NCBI GenBank assembly: GCA_964387535.1
Contig: CAYLXH010000001.1
Location: forward strand, 7,050-71,049
DNA from: Butyricicoccus_A sp964387535
GTDB lineage: Bacteria > Bacillota > Clostridia > Oscillospirales > Butyricicoccaceae
Reading direction: 5' to 3'
DNA length: 64,000 bases
Positions 17,643 through 26,648 of the stretch are shown here, piece after piece. The notes under the pieces were generated by a model. The model saw nothing but the letters and a program-made list of their open reading frames with translations. It made no database searches and was not told the DNA's origin. Position 1 is the stretch's first letter. Every line of letters begins with the position of its first letter. The translations under genes were made by a program, and so were the position numbers.

Positions 17643-18554
17643 TCACCATGTCGCCGCCACTCCCACAAACATGCTCCCGATCAAGCCCAGCATTGTGCAC
17701 AGCGGTACTGCTGTCACCCGCTTGTTCTCGCGCTCCAAAAAACGGATTTCTCCGTCATAGCACCGACTTTCCATCGCATCCAGACAGGCCTCGGCGCGCC
17801 GAAAGCTGCGTGCCAGCAGATTTCCATACAGCTTCCCTGTGGTCCATATGCTCTGACGCATCCCGTCAAATCCCAGCCGGCTCGCCGCAGCGTCCTTCAT
17901 GTCATGACACGTAGACAACAGAACAAAAATATACCGGTAGATCAGCACGGCCAGTTCCAGAACAATGTCCGGAATCCGCGCTTTCCTCCCCACCGAAATC
18001 AATTCCGATATCGGCGTGGACAAGCTGAGAAAATACAGACAGCTCACCGCTCCAAACGCCCGTGCCATCACCAGACGCGCGATTTCCTGATTTTCCGCAG
18101 TAATCACCAGCCAGCCCTGAGCCAGCGGCACGGTCCAAACGCCATTCGGCACCGATGCATAATCCCACAGCAGCACAATGCCGGAAAACAGCAGGAACAC
18201 CGCCGGAAGGGCGAGCAGCGACAAGTAATCGTGCATCTCCATGCCGCCAACTGCAACCGTCAGCACCAGCATCACCGCACACAGCAGCAGCGGCGGCCAC
18301 GGGCTGTGCGAACAAACACACAGAATCAGCAGCAACAACGCGCTGATGGTTTTAAATACCGGGTTCCATGCCGACAGTCGGGAGCGCTGTGCATACTGGT
18401 CAATCGTCACCACTCCGCTGTGAGAATGATGTCCAAGCCGAAGAAAAACGCCCACACTGCCCGCGCACAGTATCACCAGCGGCACGGTCGGAACGGTGCC
18501 CACAAACAAACACGCCACCAAAAAGGCGGTTACCATCGCAGTAAGTACCAGCAT
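17643..18554 (-). CDS. cbiQ: Cobalt ECF-type importer transmembrane subunit CbiQ
   Basis: Coupling membrane subunit of the cobalt importer, 303 residues with about six hydrophobic segments. The coupling helices show the family pattern A-R-G/A: AAASRLGFDG and AMESRCYDG, plus LARSFRRAEACLDAM. The start at 18554 has AAAGGA 8 bases upstream. An additional N-terminal hydrophobic stretch makes it slightly longer than many CbiQ proteins. A strong stem-loop lies just upstream (18572-18605). Confidence 0.93.
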   Translation of the reverse strand: MLVLTAMVTAFLVACLFVGTVPTVPLVILCAGSVGVFLRLGHHSHSGVVTIDQYAQRSRLSAWNPVFKTISALLLLILCVCSHSPWPPLLLCAVMLVLTVAVGGMEMHDYLSLLALPAVFLLFSGIVLLWDYASVPNGVWTVPLAQGWLVITAENQEIARLVMARAFGAVSCLYFLSLSTPISELISVGRKARIPDIVLELAVLIYRYIFVLLSTCHDMKDAAASRLGFDGMRQSIWTTGKLYGNLLARSFRRAEACLDAMESRCYDGEIRFLERENKRVTAVPLCTMLGLIGSMFVGVAATW

Positions 18555-18571
18555 AATCCATTCCTTTGAAC

Positions 18572-18605
18572 AGGCTGGGAGCTCTCCCGCGAGAGCCCAC
18601 AGCCT
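18572..18605 (-). other. Stem-loop between cbiN and cbiQ
   Basis: Near-perfect GC-rich inverted repeat (AGGCTGGGAGCTCTCC ... GAGAGCCCACAGCCT on the plus strand) with a three-base loop. No T-run follows on the coding strand, so it is not a standard terminator; RNA processing, stabilisation or partial attenuation between cbiMN and the rest is possible (inference). Confidence 0.5.
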
Positions 18606-18617
18606 TGTCCCCTTTCT

Positions 18618-18941
18618 TTATTGTCGATCATCCTCACTGTTGGAATACTTTTTTCGTGCAACCAGATATCCAAATCCGAATGCAACAATGCCGACGCCGA
18701 TTCCCGTCTGTACGCAGAAAAACAGACTCTCTACCTCACCAGGCAGTTCGCCTCCGATCATCTGCTCCAGAACCGGAGTAAACCACGGTTCATACTCAGC
18801 TCCGGTGATCTGTGCCACCATATCGCTGCCCGCATCGTCGCTTCCTCCGAACTCCGCTCCCTTCAGGGCAAACAGCGGAACCAGAGCAATCAGCAGCGCC
18901 AAAACAATCGCTGTCAGAACAAGTGTCCTATTCTTTTTCAT
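18618..18941 (-). CDS. cbiN: Cobalt transport protein CbiN
   Basis: Small auxiliary membrane subunit that inserts with CbiM and is needed for cobalt transport. 107 residues, two transmembrane segments (about residues 7-26 and 72-94) around an extracytoplasmic acidic loop with GSDDAGSD and a YEPWFTPVLE segment, typical of CbiN, and ending in a charged cytoplasmic tail. One base separates it from the cbiM stop codon. Confidence 0.94.
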   Translation of the reverse strand: MKKNRTLVLTAIVLALLIALVPLFALKGAEFGGSDDAGSDMVAQITGAEYEPWFTPVLEQMIGGELPGEVESLFFCVQTGIGVGIVAFGFGYLVARKKYSNSEDDRQ

Positions 18942-18942
18942 C

Positions 18943-19692
18943 TCACTTGCCCTCCTTCAGAAATCCGATCGCGCGCAGCTCCGGTCTTGCATAGCTCTCA
19001 AGTCCAATGACAATAATCATCGTCAGCAACCCTTCAAGAATCGCCAACGGCACCTGGGTCGGTGCAAACACCCCCAGAAACTGTACCGCACTGGCCATGA
19101 CGCCTCCATTGGAACTGGGATACGCCAGGGCCAGCTGAATGCTCGTTACACAATATGTAAACAGATCACCGAGCGCAGCGGCGAGAAAGACACACACACG
19201 GTTGGAAAGGTTTGCCTTTCGAGCCATCTTGTATAAAAGGGCGCTGAGAATTGGGCCTGCAATCGCCATGCTGAACGTATTGGCTCCCAACGTAGTCAGA
19301 CCTCCATGAGCCAGCAGAAGCGCCTGAAACACCAGAACAATAATGCCGAGAATGGCGGCTGCCGGCACCCCAAACAGAATACTGGTCAGCCCTGTGCCCG
19401 TCATATGGCTGCAGCTGCCGGTGACAGACGGAATTTTCAGTGATGAAATCACAAAGACAAAGGCACCGGACATCGCCAGGATCAGCATCGTTTTTCGCTG
19501 CTCCTGTGCAATCCTGCGCACCGAAAGAACACCCGCCACAAGGAACGGGATACAAATGACACCCCACGCAATGCAGTGCGGTGCAGGAAGGTAGCCCTCC
19601 ATAATGTGCATTGCTCCGGCTCTCTGGGGTACACAGAGTGCAGCGCAAAGCACCATGGAAAACGCCAATAACAGTTTTTCATAACGCTTCAT
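18943..19692 (-). CDS. cbiM: Cobalt importer substrate-specific subunit CbiM
   Basis: Metal-binding S component of the importer. 249 residues from the ATG at 19692, which has AAGGAGG 9 bases upstream; the longer frame was rejected. A signal-peptide-like N-terminus ends at AGA, giving a mature MHIMEGYLP N-terminus whose residues chelate Co2+ in characterised CbiM. Further family motifs: CSHMTGTGL and LAHGGLTTLGANTFSM. First gene of the B12 operon, behind the riboswitch leader. Confidence 0.96.
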   Translation of the reverse strand: MKRYEKLLLAFSMVLCAALCVPQRAGAMHIMEGYLPAPHCIAWGVICIPFLVAGVLSVRRIAQEQRKTMLILAMSGAFVFVISSLKIPSVTGSCSHMTGTGLTSILFGVPAAAILGIIVLVFQALLLAHGGLTTLGANTFSMAIAGPILSALLYKMARKANLSNRVCVFLAAALGDLFTYCVTSIQLALAYPSSNGGVMASAVQFLGVFAPTQVPLAILEGLLTMIIVIGLESYARPELRAIGFLKEGK

Positions 19693-19848
19693 CGAAATAT
19701 TTCCTCCTTGTTGAAGTTTTGATCCGCTGCGAGAGCTCATTTTTTCAACAGAAAAAGCCACCTTCACAGCCAATCCAACCTGTTCGTGATAACAATATCG
19801 TCCGATTGCATCACGTTCTTCTGCCGTTTTTCCGGCAGTATCGCAAAA

Positions 19849-20013
19849 GGGCAGGTCTTCCGGCTCAGATTTCCTCGTCCGACATCCACCTTCCCACAAG
19901 TGTACCCCTCGCAGTGGCATTTCGATGCAGACTCCATCCCAACGGCGGCGGTCCCGCATGGTCTTTCACCATTTCTCTATTCTCCCAAAGGCACAGCCTT
20001 CAGGCACCCTTTT
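19849..20013 (-). promoter_or_regulatory. Cobalamin riboswitch (proximal)
   Basis: On the minus strand the leader reads GGGTGCC, then GGTGAAAGACC and GCGGGACCGCC (the canonical GGTG-AAA-CC / GGUCCCGC core), then AATGCCACTG (19909-19920), GGGAAGG, and finally a B12 box GAGCCGGAAGACCTGCCC (19849-19866). Order and spacing match the class-I cobalamin riboswitch. A CTGCCG/CGGCAG hairpin follows (19821-19838) without a T-run. It lies about 155 bases before cbiM and should lower expression when adenosylcobalamin is plentiful. Confidence 0.88.
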
Positions 20014-20108
20014 GACGTCGTTTGTTTCCGATCTCCCTGTCGGAGGAAATCGGATCATTTAGACTCCCCCCATGACGTTCTCCGTCATCCCTTCGGTTCC
20101 CACAAAGC

Positions 20109-20133
20109 AAAAACGTGCATCGGAACGATGCAC
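20109..20133 (-). terminator. Intrinsic terminator between the two riboswitch elements
   Basis: An 8-bp perfect stem GTGCATCG / CGATGCAC with a TTC loop is followed on the minus strand by GTTTTTGC. A competing hairpin (AGAGATGC ... GCATCTCT, 20141-20165) precedes it. This is the layout of a transcription-attenuating expression platform for the distal element. Confidence 0.75.
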
Positions 20134-20191
20134 GCAGACAAGAGATGCCGGTATTCAGCATCTCTGCACGCGCCTCCGGTTCCGGCAGAAG

Positions 20192-20300
20192 CACCGCCCT
20201 CTTCCACGTATCTGACTCATCCCCAAGGGGCTTCACAGTGACCGACTCGCCGGGCTTTTCACCCGATTCCGTGTGCTGCACACAGCAGCTGAACAAGGCT
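20192..20300 (-). promoter_or_regulatory. Probable cobalamin riboswitch (distal, compact or variant)
   Basis: Minus-strand leader contains GGAATCGGGTGAAAAGCCCG, then GGTCACTGTGA (20233-20243), and a B12-box-like GAGTCAGATACGTGG (20204-20218). The first parts match the cobalamin riboswitch core; the box deviates from the usual ACCTGCC ending, and the peripheral GCCACTG arm is absent. Followed by a terminator (20109-20133). Compact cobalamin riboswitches exist, so this is likely but not certain. Confidence 0.6.
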
Positions 20301-20319
20301 ATCTGTTTAATTCTTTGTC

Positions 20320-20349
20320 AGTATAGCATACTTTCCACCGATGATTCAA
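20320..20349 (-). promoter_or_regulatory. Promoter of the cobalamin operon
   Basis: Minus strand: -35 TTGAAT (20344-20349), 18-bp spacer, extended -10 TGCTATACT (TATACT at 20320-20325). Predicted transcription start near 20312, about 620 bases before cbiM, so both riboswitch elements are transcribed. Confidence 0.75.
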
Positions 20350-20415
20350 TGGGATTGCACATTTTTCTCTCCGAAACGGAGTTTCCTTTTGCGCGACCAT
20401 GAGGTACTCCCACCA

Positions 20416-23001
20416 TCAAAAATTTCGCGGCTTTCCCTTTGCGGCCAGCCACATCCGACGCACCCAGTCCGCCGGAATCACCAAAAATGCCAGCCCCGCC
20501 GTGACCGCCAGCTCCGACGGTGTCAGAGGGACGGTGCGGAACAGGCTTCCTCCAAAGTACAAAATCACCACCTGAACCGCGATAACCATGCCCATAATCA
20601 GCACAAACATCGGGTTTTTATTGATGTGCGCCAACAGATTCAGCCGATGGGTTCGCGCATTAAACGCGTTAAACACGCCGCTGAAAATAAAAAGAGCAAA
20701 AAATGCCGTCAGCAGACGAACTGGTTCCACCGTGTAATCCATCCACGCACGCACCGGCGGAAGCCACAAAAACAGCACACACAGCAGTACTGTGAACGCA
20801 CCGGTACTCGCAATCTGTCCCGTCATATATTGGTTTAATACCGGCTCATCCCGCTGCTTGGGCGGCTCCTGCATATATTCTTCGAGCGGCGGCTCTCCGG
20901 AAAACGCCAATCCCGCCAGCGTATCCATAATCAGATTAATCCACAGCATCTGCATCACAGTGACCGGCGTGTCAATTCCAATCAGCGGCCCTGCAATGGA
21001 CACCCCCACCGCACATACATTCATGGTCAGCTGAAAGACCAGAAATTTGCGGATGCTCTTAAAAATTGTGCGTCCATACAAAACCGCACGCGCAATCGAG
21101 GCCAAATTGTCATCCGCAATCACAATGTCCCCCGCTTCCTGTGCAACCTCCGTGCCGCTTCCCATGGCAAAGCCAATGTCCGCCAACCGCAGTGCCGGGG
21201 CATCGTTGACCCCATCCCCCGTCATTCCCGTCACCAGCCCGCGCGCCTGGGCCGCCGCCACCAAGCGCGTCTTGTCCTGCGGCATGGCCCGCGCCACAAC
21301 CCGCAGCCGAGGCAGCGCCTGCAGCAGCTCCTCATCACTCATCGCCGCCAGCTGTCGGTGGTCATAAACCCCATCTTGTTCGGTTTTCAGCAGTCCGGCC
21401 TGTCTGGCGATCGCCTTTGCCGTGTCCACACTATCACCGGTCAGCATTACCAGCCGGATGCCCGCCTGCTCTAACTGTCGGACTGCCGGTGCGGTCTCCC
21501 GCCTCAGCGGATCACGCAGAACAACGGCGGCAGTCAGCATCAATCCATCCGGAAGCCCGTGCTCCACACTCAGCTGTGTTGTGGCAAGCAGCAGCACCCG
21601 TCCTCCATTTGCCGCCTCCCGGGCGATGTTCTCCTGCAGTCTCCTCCGTTCAAACACCCCAGTGGTTCCATCCGGAAGCAGACAATGCGTGCAGCGCGGC
21701 AGCAGAATTTCCGGCGCACCGCGCACCAGCGTCAACGCCCGCCCGGTCAGCCGAATCGCTGCATATTTTTTCTCCGAATCAAATGCAATGCGCTGCGCCG
21801 TTTGTTCCTGCGGCATTCCGGCAATCATCGGCAACACGGCTTGAAGCATCGCGCGATCTGTCGCATTGCCGCCGACCACTTGGTCACCGGATACCGCTGC
21901 TGCCGTGTTATATCGTCCGTCTGCGCAGACCAGCCCAAACAGTGCCGGTGCCCCGGTCTGAAGCGCTGCCACACCATCAATCCGGGTTCCATCCCCGCAC
22001 AGGAACGCATCTGCGGTCATCCGGCCGCTGGTCAGCGTACCGGTTTTGTCCGTAAACAAGATATTCAGGCTTCCCGCGGTCTCAATCCCAGTCAGACGGC
22101 GCACCAGTACATGTCCGCGCATCATGCGAACCACATTGGCCGACAGCACCACCGTGATCATCATTGGAAGTCCCTCCGGTACTGCAACCACGATCACAGT
22201 CACCGCCAGGGTCACCGCATGCAGCACATGCGACAGCTGCTCGCCCAGCGGCTGCTGCAGCCCATTTTGTACAAAAAACGAGAGGAACAAATCGGATCCC
22301 GCCACCAGCGCTGCCGCCGCAATGCCCAGTCGACTGATCACGCCCGCCAGATGTTCCAGCCGCAAATGCAGTGGGCTGTCCCTCGTCTCCTCCTGAACCT
22401 GGCTGGCCATGCTCCCATAGGTCGTGTCCTTGCCGACCGCCGTGACCTCCATCTCTCCTTCTCCCGACAAAATCACACTGCCGCGCAGCAGCTTTGGGTC
22501 ATCCGGCCGCAGCCAGATTTCCCGGCTCTCTCCCGTCAGCGCGGACAAGTCAGCCTGTAATTCTCCGCACAGCAGCCAGCCGTCTGCCGGAATACGCTCT
22601 CCGCTCTGCAGCAGCACGCGGTCCCCCACCACCAGTTCTTCCACCGCGACACTTTGCAAAACGCCGTCCCGCCGTACGCGGGCCTGCATCCGCGCAGCCT
22701 CCTCCTGCATGCGTTGGAAGGCTGCGTCACTTCCATATTCGGACAGCGCCGAGAGAAATGTCGCCAAAAACACCGCCGCTGCAATGCCTGCTGTTTCAAA
22801 CCATGGCGCTCCGCGCAGTAGAAACAGTGCGTTGATGGCAAGGGCAATCAATAAAATTCGGATAATCGGATCGCCGAATCCGGACAAAACCTTGTTCCAA
22901 AATCCGCTCCGCGCCTGCTGTTCCAGCGCATTGCTTCCATGTTCTCTTCGGGACCGCAGAACCTCCTGCGTGCTCAATCCTCCGCTCCCTGTCATCGCCA
23001 T
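20416..23001 (-). CDS. Calcium-transporting P-type ATPase (P2 type)
   Basis: An 861-residue P-type ATPase that should export Ca2+ (or a similar divalent cation) at the membrane. Seen: an N-terminal cation-ATPase domain, actuator motif LTGES, phosphorylation motif DKTGTLTSGRM (Asp318), MLTGD, hinge MTGDGVNDAPAL, and a C-terminal six-helix cation-ATPase domain. The M6-equivalent NLIMDTLAGLAFSGEPP matches the NxxxD pattern of calcium pumps; M4 reads VAVPEGLPMMIT. The start at 23001 has AAGGAGG just 4 bases away, so the ATG at 22995 is also possible. Its 3' end lies 67 bases from the B12 operon promoter; no clear terminator was seen. Confidence 0.9.
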   Translation of the reverse strand: MAMTGSGGLSTQEVLRSRREHGSNALEQQARSGFWNKVLSGFGDPIIRILLIALAINALFLLRGAPWFETAGIAAAVFLATFLSALSEYGSDAAFQRMQEEAARMQARVRRDGVLQSVAVEELVVGDRVLLQSGERIPADGWLLCGELQADLSALTGESREIWLRPDDPKLLRGSVILSGEGEMEVTAVGKDTTYGSMASQVQEETRDSPLHLRLEHLAGVISRLGIAAAALVAGSDLFLSFFVQNGLQQPLGEQLSHVLHAVTLAVTVIVVAVPEGLPMMITVVLSANVVRMMRGHVLVRRLTGIETAGSLNILFTDKTGTLTSGRMTADAFLCGDGTRIDGVAALQTGAPALFGLVCADGRYNTAAAVSGDQVVGGNATDRAMLQAVLPMIAGMPQEQTAQRIAFDSEKKYAAIRLTGRALTLVRGAPEILLPRCTHCLLPDGTTGVFERRRLQENIAREAANGGRVLLLATTQLSVEHGLPDGLMLTAAVVLRDPLRRETAPAVRQLEQAGIRLVMLTGDSVDTAKAIARQAGLLKTEQDGVYDHRQLAAMSDEELLQALPRLRVVARAMPQDKTRLVAAAQARGLVTGMTGDGVNDAPALRLADIGFAMGSGTEVAQEAGDIVIADDNLASIARAVLYGRTIFKSIRKFLVFQLTMNVCAVGVSIAGPLIGIDTPVTVMQMLWINLIMDTLAGLAFSGEPPLEEYMQEPPKQRDEPVLNQYMTGQIASTGAFTVLLCVLFLWLPPVRAWMDYTVEPVRLLTAFFALFIFSGVFNAFNARTHRLNLLAHINKNPMFVLIMGMVIAVQVVILYFGGSLFRTVPLTPSELAVTAGLAFLVIPADWVRRMWLAAKGKPRNF

Positions 23002-23080
23002 CTCTCCTCCTTCCGCTTCTCACCTGATTCCAACTGTATGCGGACGCGCTGCAAAAAAGACCGCAATTTCCCGTTCCGGA

Positions 23081-23109
23081 TTGTCCCCTTCCCCATTTCA
23101 TGGTATACT
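23081..23109 (+). promoter_or_regulatory. Promoter for the 23139 gene
   Basis: TTGTCC (23081-23086), 17-bp spacer, TATACT (23104-23109). Divergent from the P-type ATPase gene. Confidence 0.65.
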
Positions 23110-23138
23110 GGGTGCAGCAAATCCAATGAGGTGATCTT

Positions 23139-23501
23139 ATGTTTTTCCGACGACGTCGCCAAGCTCCAGCGCAGCCCACTGAGGAGCGCTTTCCGGAACC
23201 TATGGATCCAGCACTGTACGGCCACCTGGTGGATGGGGAACTTCCCGTCGGCTGGCTGGAATTTCATCACGCTTTTTTGTCTTCTCACGATGCAATCCTA
23301 TATGAGTTGGATCAGGCAAGCTGGGAAGCCCCGGACGAACCATCCGCAGCAGCGCTGCACAGCCAGTATTTGTCTGCTTTCCACGACTATCATACCGAGT
23401 GCAAGAGCCGAGGCGAATGCTTTGTCAAATACTTTACCGATACGCACGACGGACAGGATACGCCGCATCACAGCTGGCTTGCTGCAAACACGGTGCGCTA
23501 G
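23139..23501 (+). CDS. Hypothetical small protein, 120 residues
   Basis: I do not recognise this protein. It starts with a basic MFFRRRRQAPAQP stretch and continues as an acidic soluble protein rich in His, Tyr, Asp and Glu (YHTECKSRGECFVKYFTDTHDG). No signal peptide or membrane helix. Good gene evidence: GAGGTGA 5 bases before the ATG, a -35/-10 promoter just upstream (23081-23109), and a length fully open between them and a downstream hairpin. It stands alone, divergent from the P-type ATPase. Confidence 0.72.
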   Translation: MFFRRRRQAPAQPTEERFPEPMDPALYGHLVDGELPVGWLEFHHAFLSSHDAILYELDQASWEAPDEPSAAALHSQYLSAFHDYHTECKSRGECFVKYFTDTHDGQDTPHHSWLAANTVR

Positions 23502-23518
23502 CGGAGTACTACCCCAGC

Positions 23519-23559
23519 AAAAAAAATAGAGCCGGAAGTCTGCTTCTTCCGACTCTATT
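23519..23559 (-). terminator. Terminator for the 23588 gene, possibly used from both sides
   Basis: Stem AATAGAG-CGGAAG / CTTCCG-CTCTATT (23525-23559); on the minus strand it runs into TTTTTTTT. Lies between two convergent genes. Confidence 0.85.
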
Positions 23560-23587
23560 CTTCCCATCCACGAATCTGTGGATGTGA

Positions 23588-23887
23588 TTATTCTTCGCTT
23601 TGCAAAAATCCGGTAACTAGCATCTGATTTCCGGCGGTTCGGATCATGACATCCAGCACTTCATCTTCCAGTTCTCCCTCTGCCCGAAAGTCAACCTCCT
23701 GATCCTCTAGTCGAAGGACACCTTGAAAGCTGCGCTTATTCCCCTCGAAGCGGACATCAGACAGCGGCAGCGGATGCCCATAAAGCTCCATCTGTCCCGT
23801 CGCCTCTGTCCCATTGTGGTCCAACTGGAGTGCTCCCGTTAGCAAACCCTCCCGACTATCCAGGAAAATTTGATATACTTCGCGCAT
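23588..23887 (-). CDS. Hypothetical protein, 99 residues
   Basis: Not recognised. A small soluble protein predicted to be mostly beta: alternating hydrophobic stretches such as TGALQLDHNGTEATGQMELYG and a run of acidic residues (EGELEDEVLDVMI). The order suggests a compact barrel or sandwich. The ATG at 23887 is chosen over an in-frame upstream start because AAAGGAGG lies 7 bases before it. It has its own promoter (23943-23971) and terminator, so is a monocistronic gene. Confidence 0.75.
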   Translation of the reverse strand: MREVYQIFLDSREGLLTGALQLDHNGTEATGQMELYGHPLPLSDVRFEGNKRSFQGVLRLEDQEVDFRAEGELEDEVLDVMIRTAGNQMLVTGFLQSEE

Positions 23888-23942
23888 ATCTGCCCCTCCT
23901 TTCCGTATCGATATATCTACGTTCTGTTTGCCTATCAATGTT

Positions 23943-23971
23943 ATTATAAATGACCGATAAATGATCCGCAA
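23943..23971 (-). promoter_or_regulatory. Promoter for the 23588-23887 gene
   Basis: Minus strand -35 TTGCGG (23966-23971), 17-bp spacer, perfect -10 TATAAT (23943-23948). Confidence 0.7.
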
Positions 23972-24135
23972 GGGACACATTGTCCGTTATCCCCACGTTT
24001 TCCTATACAATTCGCAAAATTTTGCGTAATAATTGAAACTTTTACAGTCTGTTCATAACTCGAACATATCCAAAACACATTTTCCCGTTATCATAAGAGC
24101 ATATTTCAAATCGGAACGATGGAGGATATGAGCGA

Positions 24136-24723
24136 ATGGACCATTACACAGCCAGGCGGCCGTTGGACCGCAGACAACGAAAGTCCCGCGAGGCCATTCA
24201 GAATGCATTGCTGGAACTGCTTCGCACCAAACCCCTGGAACAGATCACCATCAGTGAACTCTCGATGAAAGCAGATGTCAACCGCAAGACATTTTACAAT
24301 AATTATCACAACATTTCCGAAGTTCGAGATGAGTTGCACAACTACTATCTGGATCAGATCTTCGCTCTCATTCGGGAGAAGCGTCCTTCGATCGAGGCAA
24401 ACGGCAGTCTGGAAGATTTTTTCTGCAGCTTCTGCCGCGGTCTCCGTGACAAGAAAGAACAGCTTCTGCTCATTCTGGACTGCGGAGAACATCTGAGTCT
24501 GGCAAACCGCTTGAAGGATGCTATCACTCCCTATTTACAACAGAATCTGCCCGCCACCGGGCCGGGCGCCGCATTCCTTCCCTACTTCCTCGAGTTCATT
24601 ATCAGTGGGCTCGCTTCCATTATCAATCTTTGGCTCCACGCGTCACCGACGATGAGTGATGAAGAATTTGCCCATCTCGCCGCGGCGCTGGTCCGCTCCA
24701 CGATGAATAGCTTCGAACTATAA
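24136..24723 (+). CDS. TetR/AcrR-family transcriptional regulator
   Basis: 195 residues. The N-terminal domain has the TetR helix-turn-helix (ITISELSMKADVNRKTFYNN, about residues 36-55), including the usual TFYxxYxxxxEL continuation. The C-terminal part resembles the DhaS-like TetR_C class (FLPYFLEFIISGLASIINLWL). GGAGG is 10 bases before the ATG. It lies 114 bases ahead of dnaK on the same strand, so control of dnaK or co-transcription is possible; no operator was identified. Confidence 0.85.
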   Translation: MDHYTARRPLDRRQRKSREAIQNALLELLRTKPLEQITISELSMKADVNRKTFYNNYHNISEVRDELHNYYLDQIFALIREKRPSIEANGSLEDFFCSFCRGLRDKKEQLLLILDCGEHLSLANRLKDAITPYLQQNLPATGPGAAFLPYFLEFIISGLASIINLWLHASPTMSDEEFAHLAAALVRSTMNSFEL

Positions 24724-24837
24724 GATTCTGCGTCCGGGCAACTCGGTTCCACCGCGTCAGTCCGGTACAAACAGAATCCATTTCTCTATTCCGGCAGTCA
24801 TTTCCCCCTGTCTGCCGGTGAAAGGAACACAAACACT

Positions 24838-26607
24838 ATGGGCAAAATTATTGGAATTGACCTCGGCACCACCAACAGCTGTGTCGCGGTCGTCGAAGGT
24901 GGAAAGCCAACCGTGATCCCCAACCGAGAAGGCGCTCGCACCACACCTTCTGTCGTCGCATTTACCCCGGAATGGGAGCGCCTGGTCGGCAGCGCCGCCA
25001 AACGGCAGGCCTCCATTCATCCGGAATTGACAATCTCTTCGATCAAGCGAAAGATGGGCTCAGGGGAAACCGTCCAGCTCGGGCAGCGCGACTTTTACCC
25101 CCAGGAAATTTCGGCGATGATCCTATCCACGCTCAAACAGGATGCAGAGGATTTTCTCGGTGAGCCAGTCACGCAGGCCGTCATCACCGTGCCCGCCTAT
25201 TTCAACGATGCACAGCGACAGGCCACCCGCGACGCCGGTACCATCGCCGGATTGGATGTCTGCCGTGTGATCAATGAGCCGACCGCAGCAGCTCTGGCGT
25301 ACGGTCTGGAAAACGAAGCGGAACAAAAAATTCTGGTTTATGACCTGGGCGGAGGTACGTTTGACGTCTCCATTATCCAGGTGGATCACGGTATGATCCA
25401 GGTTCTGGCCACCTGTGGTGACAACCATCTGGGCGGCGACGACTTTGATGCTCGTCTCGCCGATCATCTGACTGCACAGTTCCGCCAGACTACTGGCGTC
25501 AACATCAAACCCGATGCTGCGGCTATGCAGCGTATTTATGAGGCGGCAGAACAGGCAAAAAAGCAGCTGTCCGCCTCGCAGACGACCGAAGTTCGTCTTC
25601 CATTCCTTTCTGTCCGCCAAGGCGAACCGCTCCATCTTGAGACCACAATAACTCGTGCAGAATTTGACTCTCTGACCCACGATCTCGTCGAACGCACCGT
25701 TCAGCCAGTCGAAACCGCACTGCGCGACGCGCATCTCTCAGCGTCCGACCTGAGTCGCGTGCTGCTCGTCGGTGGTTCCACCCGCATTCCTGCCGTGCAG
25801 CGCCGGGTACGCCAGCTGACGGGACAGGAACCCAGCAAGTCACTCAATCCAGACGAATGCGTTGCCCTTGGTGCCGCTGCACAGGGAGGAAAGCTCGGCG
25901 GCGCACTGGTCGTAATGGAAAACGGCGACTCCAAGCAGTTCGGTACTGACCTGCTGTTGATGGATGTCACTCCCATGACGCTGTCGATTGAAACCGTCGG
26001 AGGAGTTGCGACTCATCTGATTGACCGAAATACTCCCATCCCTGCACACTATTCCCAAATTTTCACCACTGCCGGTCCCTTCCAGCGTTCTGTGGAAATT
26101 AAGGTACTGCAGGGAGAGCGTCCGCGGGCCCGGGATAACAAACTACTCGGTACGTTCCGACTGTCCGGCGTCAAGCGATTGGGTGGCCGCCCACAGATCG
26201 AGGTCACGTTCGACATTGATGTCAACGGGATAGTTCAGGTCTCTGCCAAGGATCTTGCCACCGGGAAACAGCAATCCATTACCATTCAAGACAGCGGTAA
26301 TCTGACCCCGGATGAAATCCAGCAGGCACGTCGGGATGCTGAGCAGTATGCGGCATTTGAAGCACAAAAAAAGCGCAATCTGGAACTGCTCAACGAAGCA
26401 GAGTCTCTTCAGAACGCGGTCAAAGCTGGTCTCAAGACGGAGGCCGGAAAGACATTGGACAAAGATGTCCGTCACTCCATTCAGGAGCACAGCAAGGTGC
26501 TGCATCATCTGACCAAACGGGCCAATCCCAACACAGGCGAGGTGGCTTATGATGCCATCCAGCAGGAAGTTACTCAGCTTCGCTTTGCCGCGCAGACCAT
26601 TTTATAG
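24838..26607 (+). CDS. dnaK: DnaK-type Hsp70 chaperone, stand-alone
   Basis: 589-residue Hsp70. ATPase motifs: GIDLGTTNSCVAV, VPAYFNDAQRQATRDAG, YDLGGGTFDVSI, LLVGGSTRIPAV. The interdomain linker and substrate-binding start read LLLMDVTPMTLSIETVGG, and the substrate domain has QGERPRARDNKLLGTF. The usual acidic C-terminal tail is missing; it ends in LRFAAQTIL. No grpE, dnaJ or hrcA is adjacent and no CIRCE precedes it, unlike htpG at 30662, so it is probably a second copy beside a housekeeping dnaK elsewhere (inference). A TetR regulator is directly upstream; a strong terminator follows. Confidence 0.92.
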   Translation: MGKIIGIDLGTTNSCVAVVEGGKPTVIPNREGARTTPSVVAFTPEWERLVGSAAKRQASIHPELTISSIKRKMGSGETVQLGQRDFYPQEISAMILSTLKQDAEDFLGEPVTQAVITVPAYFNDAQRQATRDAGTIAGLDVCRVINEPTAAALAYGLENEAEQKILVYDLGGGTFDVSIIQVDHGMIQVLATCGDNHLGGDDFDARLADHLTAQFRQTTGVNIKPDAAAMQRIYEAAEQAKKQLSASQTTEVRLPFLSVRQGEPLHLETTITRAEFDSLTHDLVERTVQPVETALRDAHLSASDLSRVLLVGGSTRIPAVQRRVRQLTGQEPSKSLNPDECVALGAAAQGGKLGGALVVMENGDSKQFGTDLLLMDVTPMTLSIETVGGVATHLIDRNTPIPAHYSQIFTTAGPFQRSVEIKVLQGERPRARDNKLLGTFRLSGVKRLGGRPQIEVTFDIDVNGIVQVSAKDLATGKQQSITIQDSGNLTPDEIQQARRDAEQYAAFEAQKKRNLELLNEAESLQNAVKAGLKTEAGKTLDKDVRHSIQEHSKVLHHLTKRANPNTGEVAYDAIQQEVTQLRFAAQTIL

Positions 26608-26648
26608 CACTGCAATCGTCTGGATACACAGGATTTCATAGGATTTCA

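Noticed and set aside
20377..20395. CTCCG/CGGAG hairpin as terminator of the P-type ATPase gene
   Set aside because: On the minus strand it is followed by AGAAAAATG, not by T residues; a five-base stem is weak.
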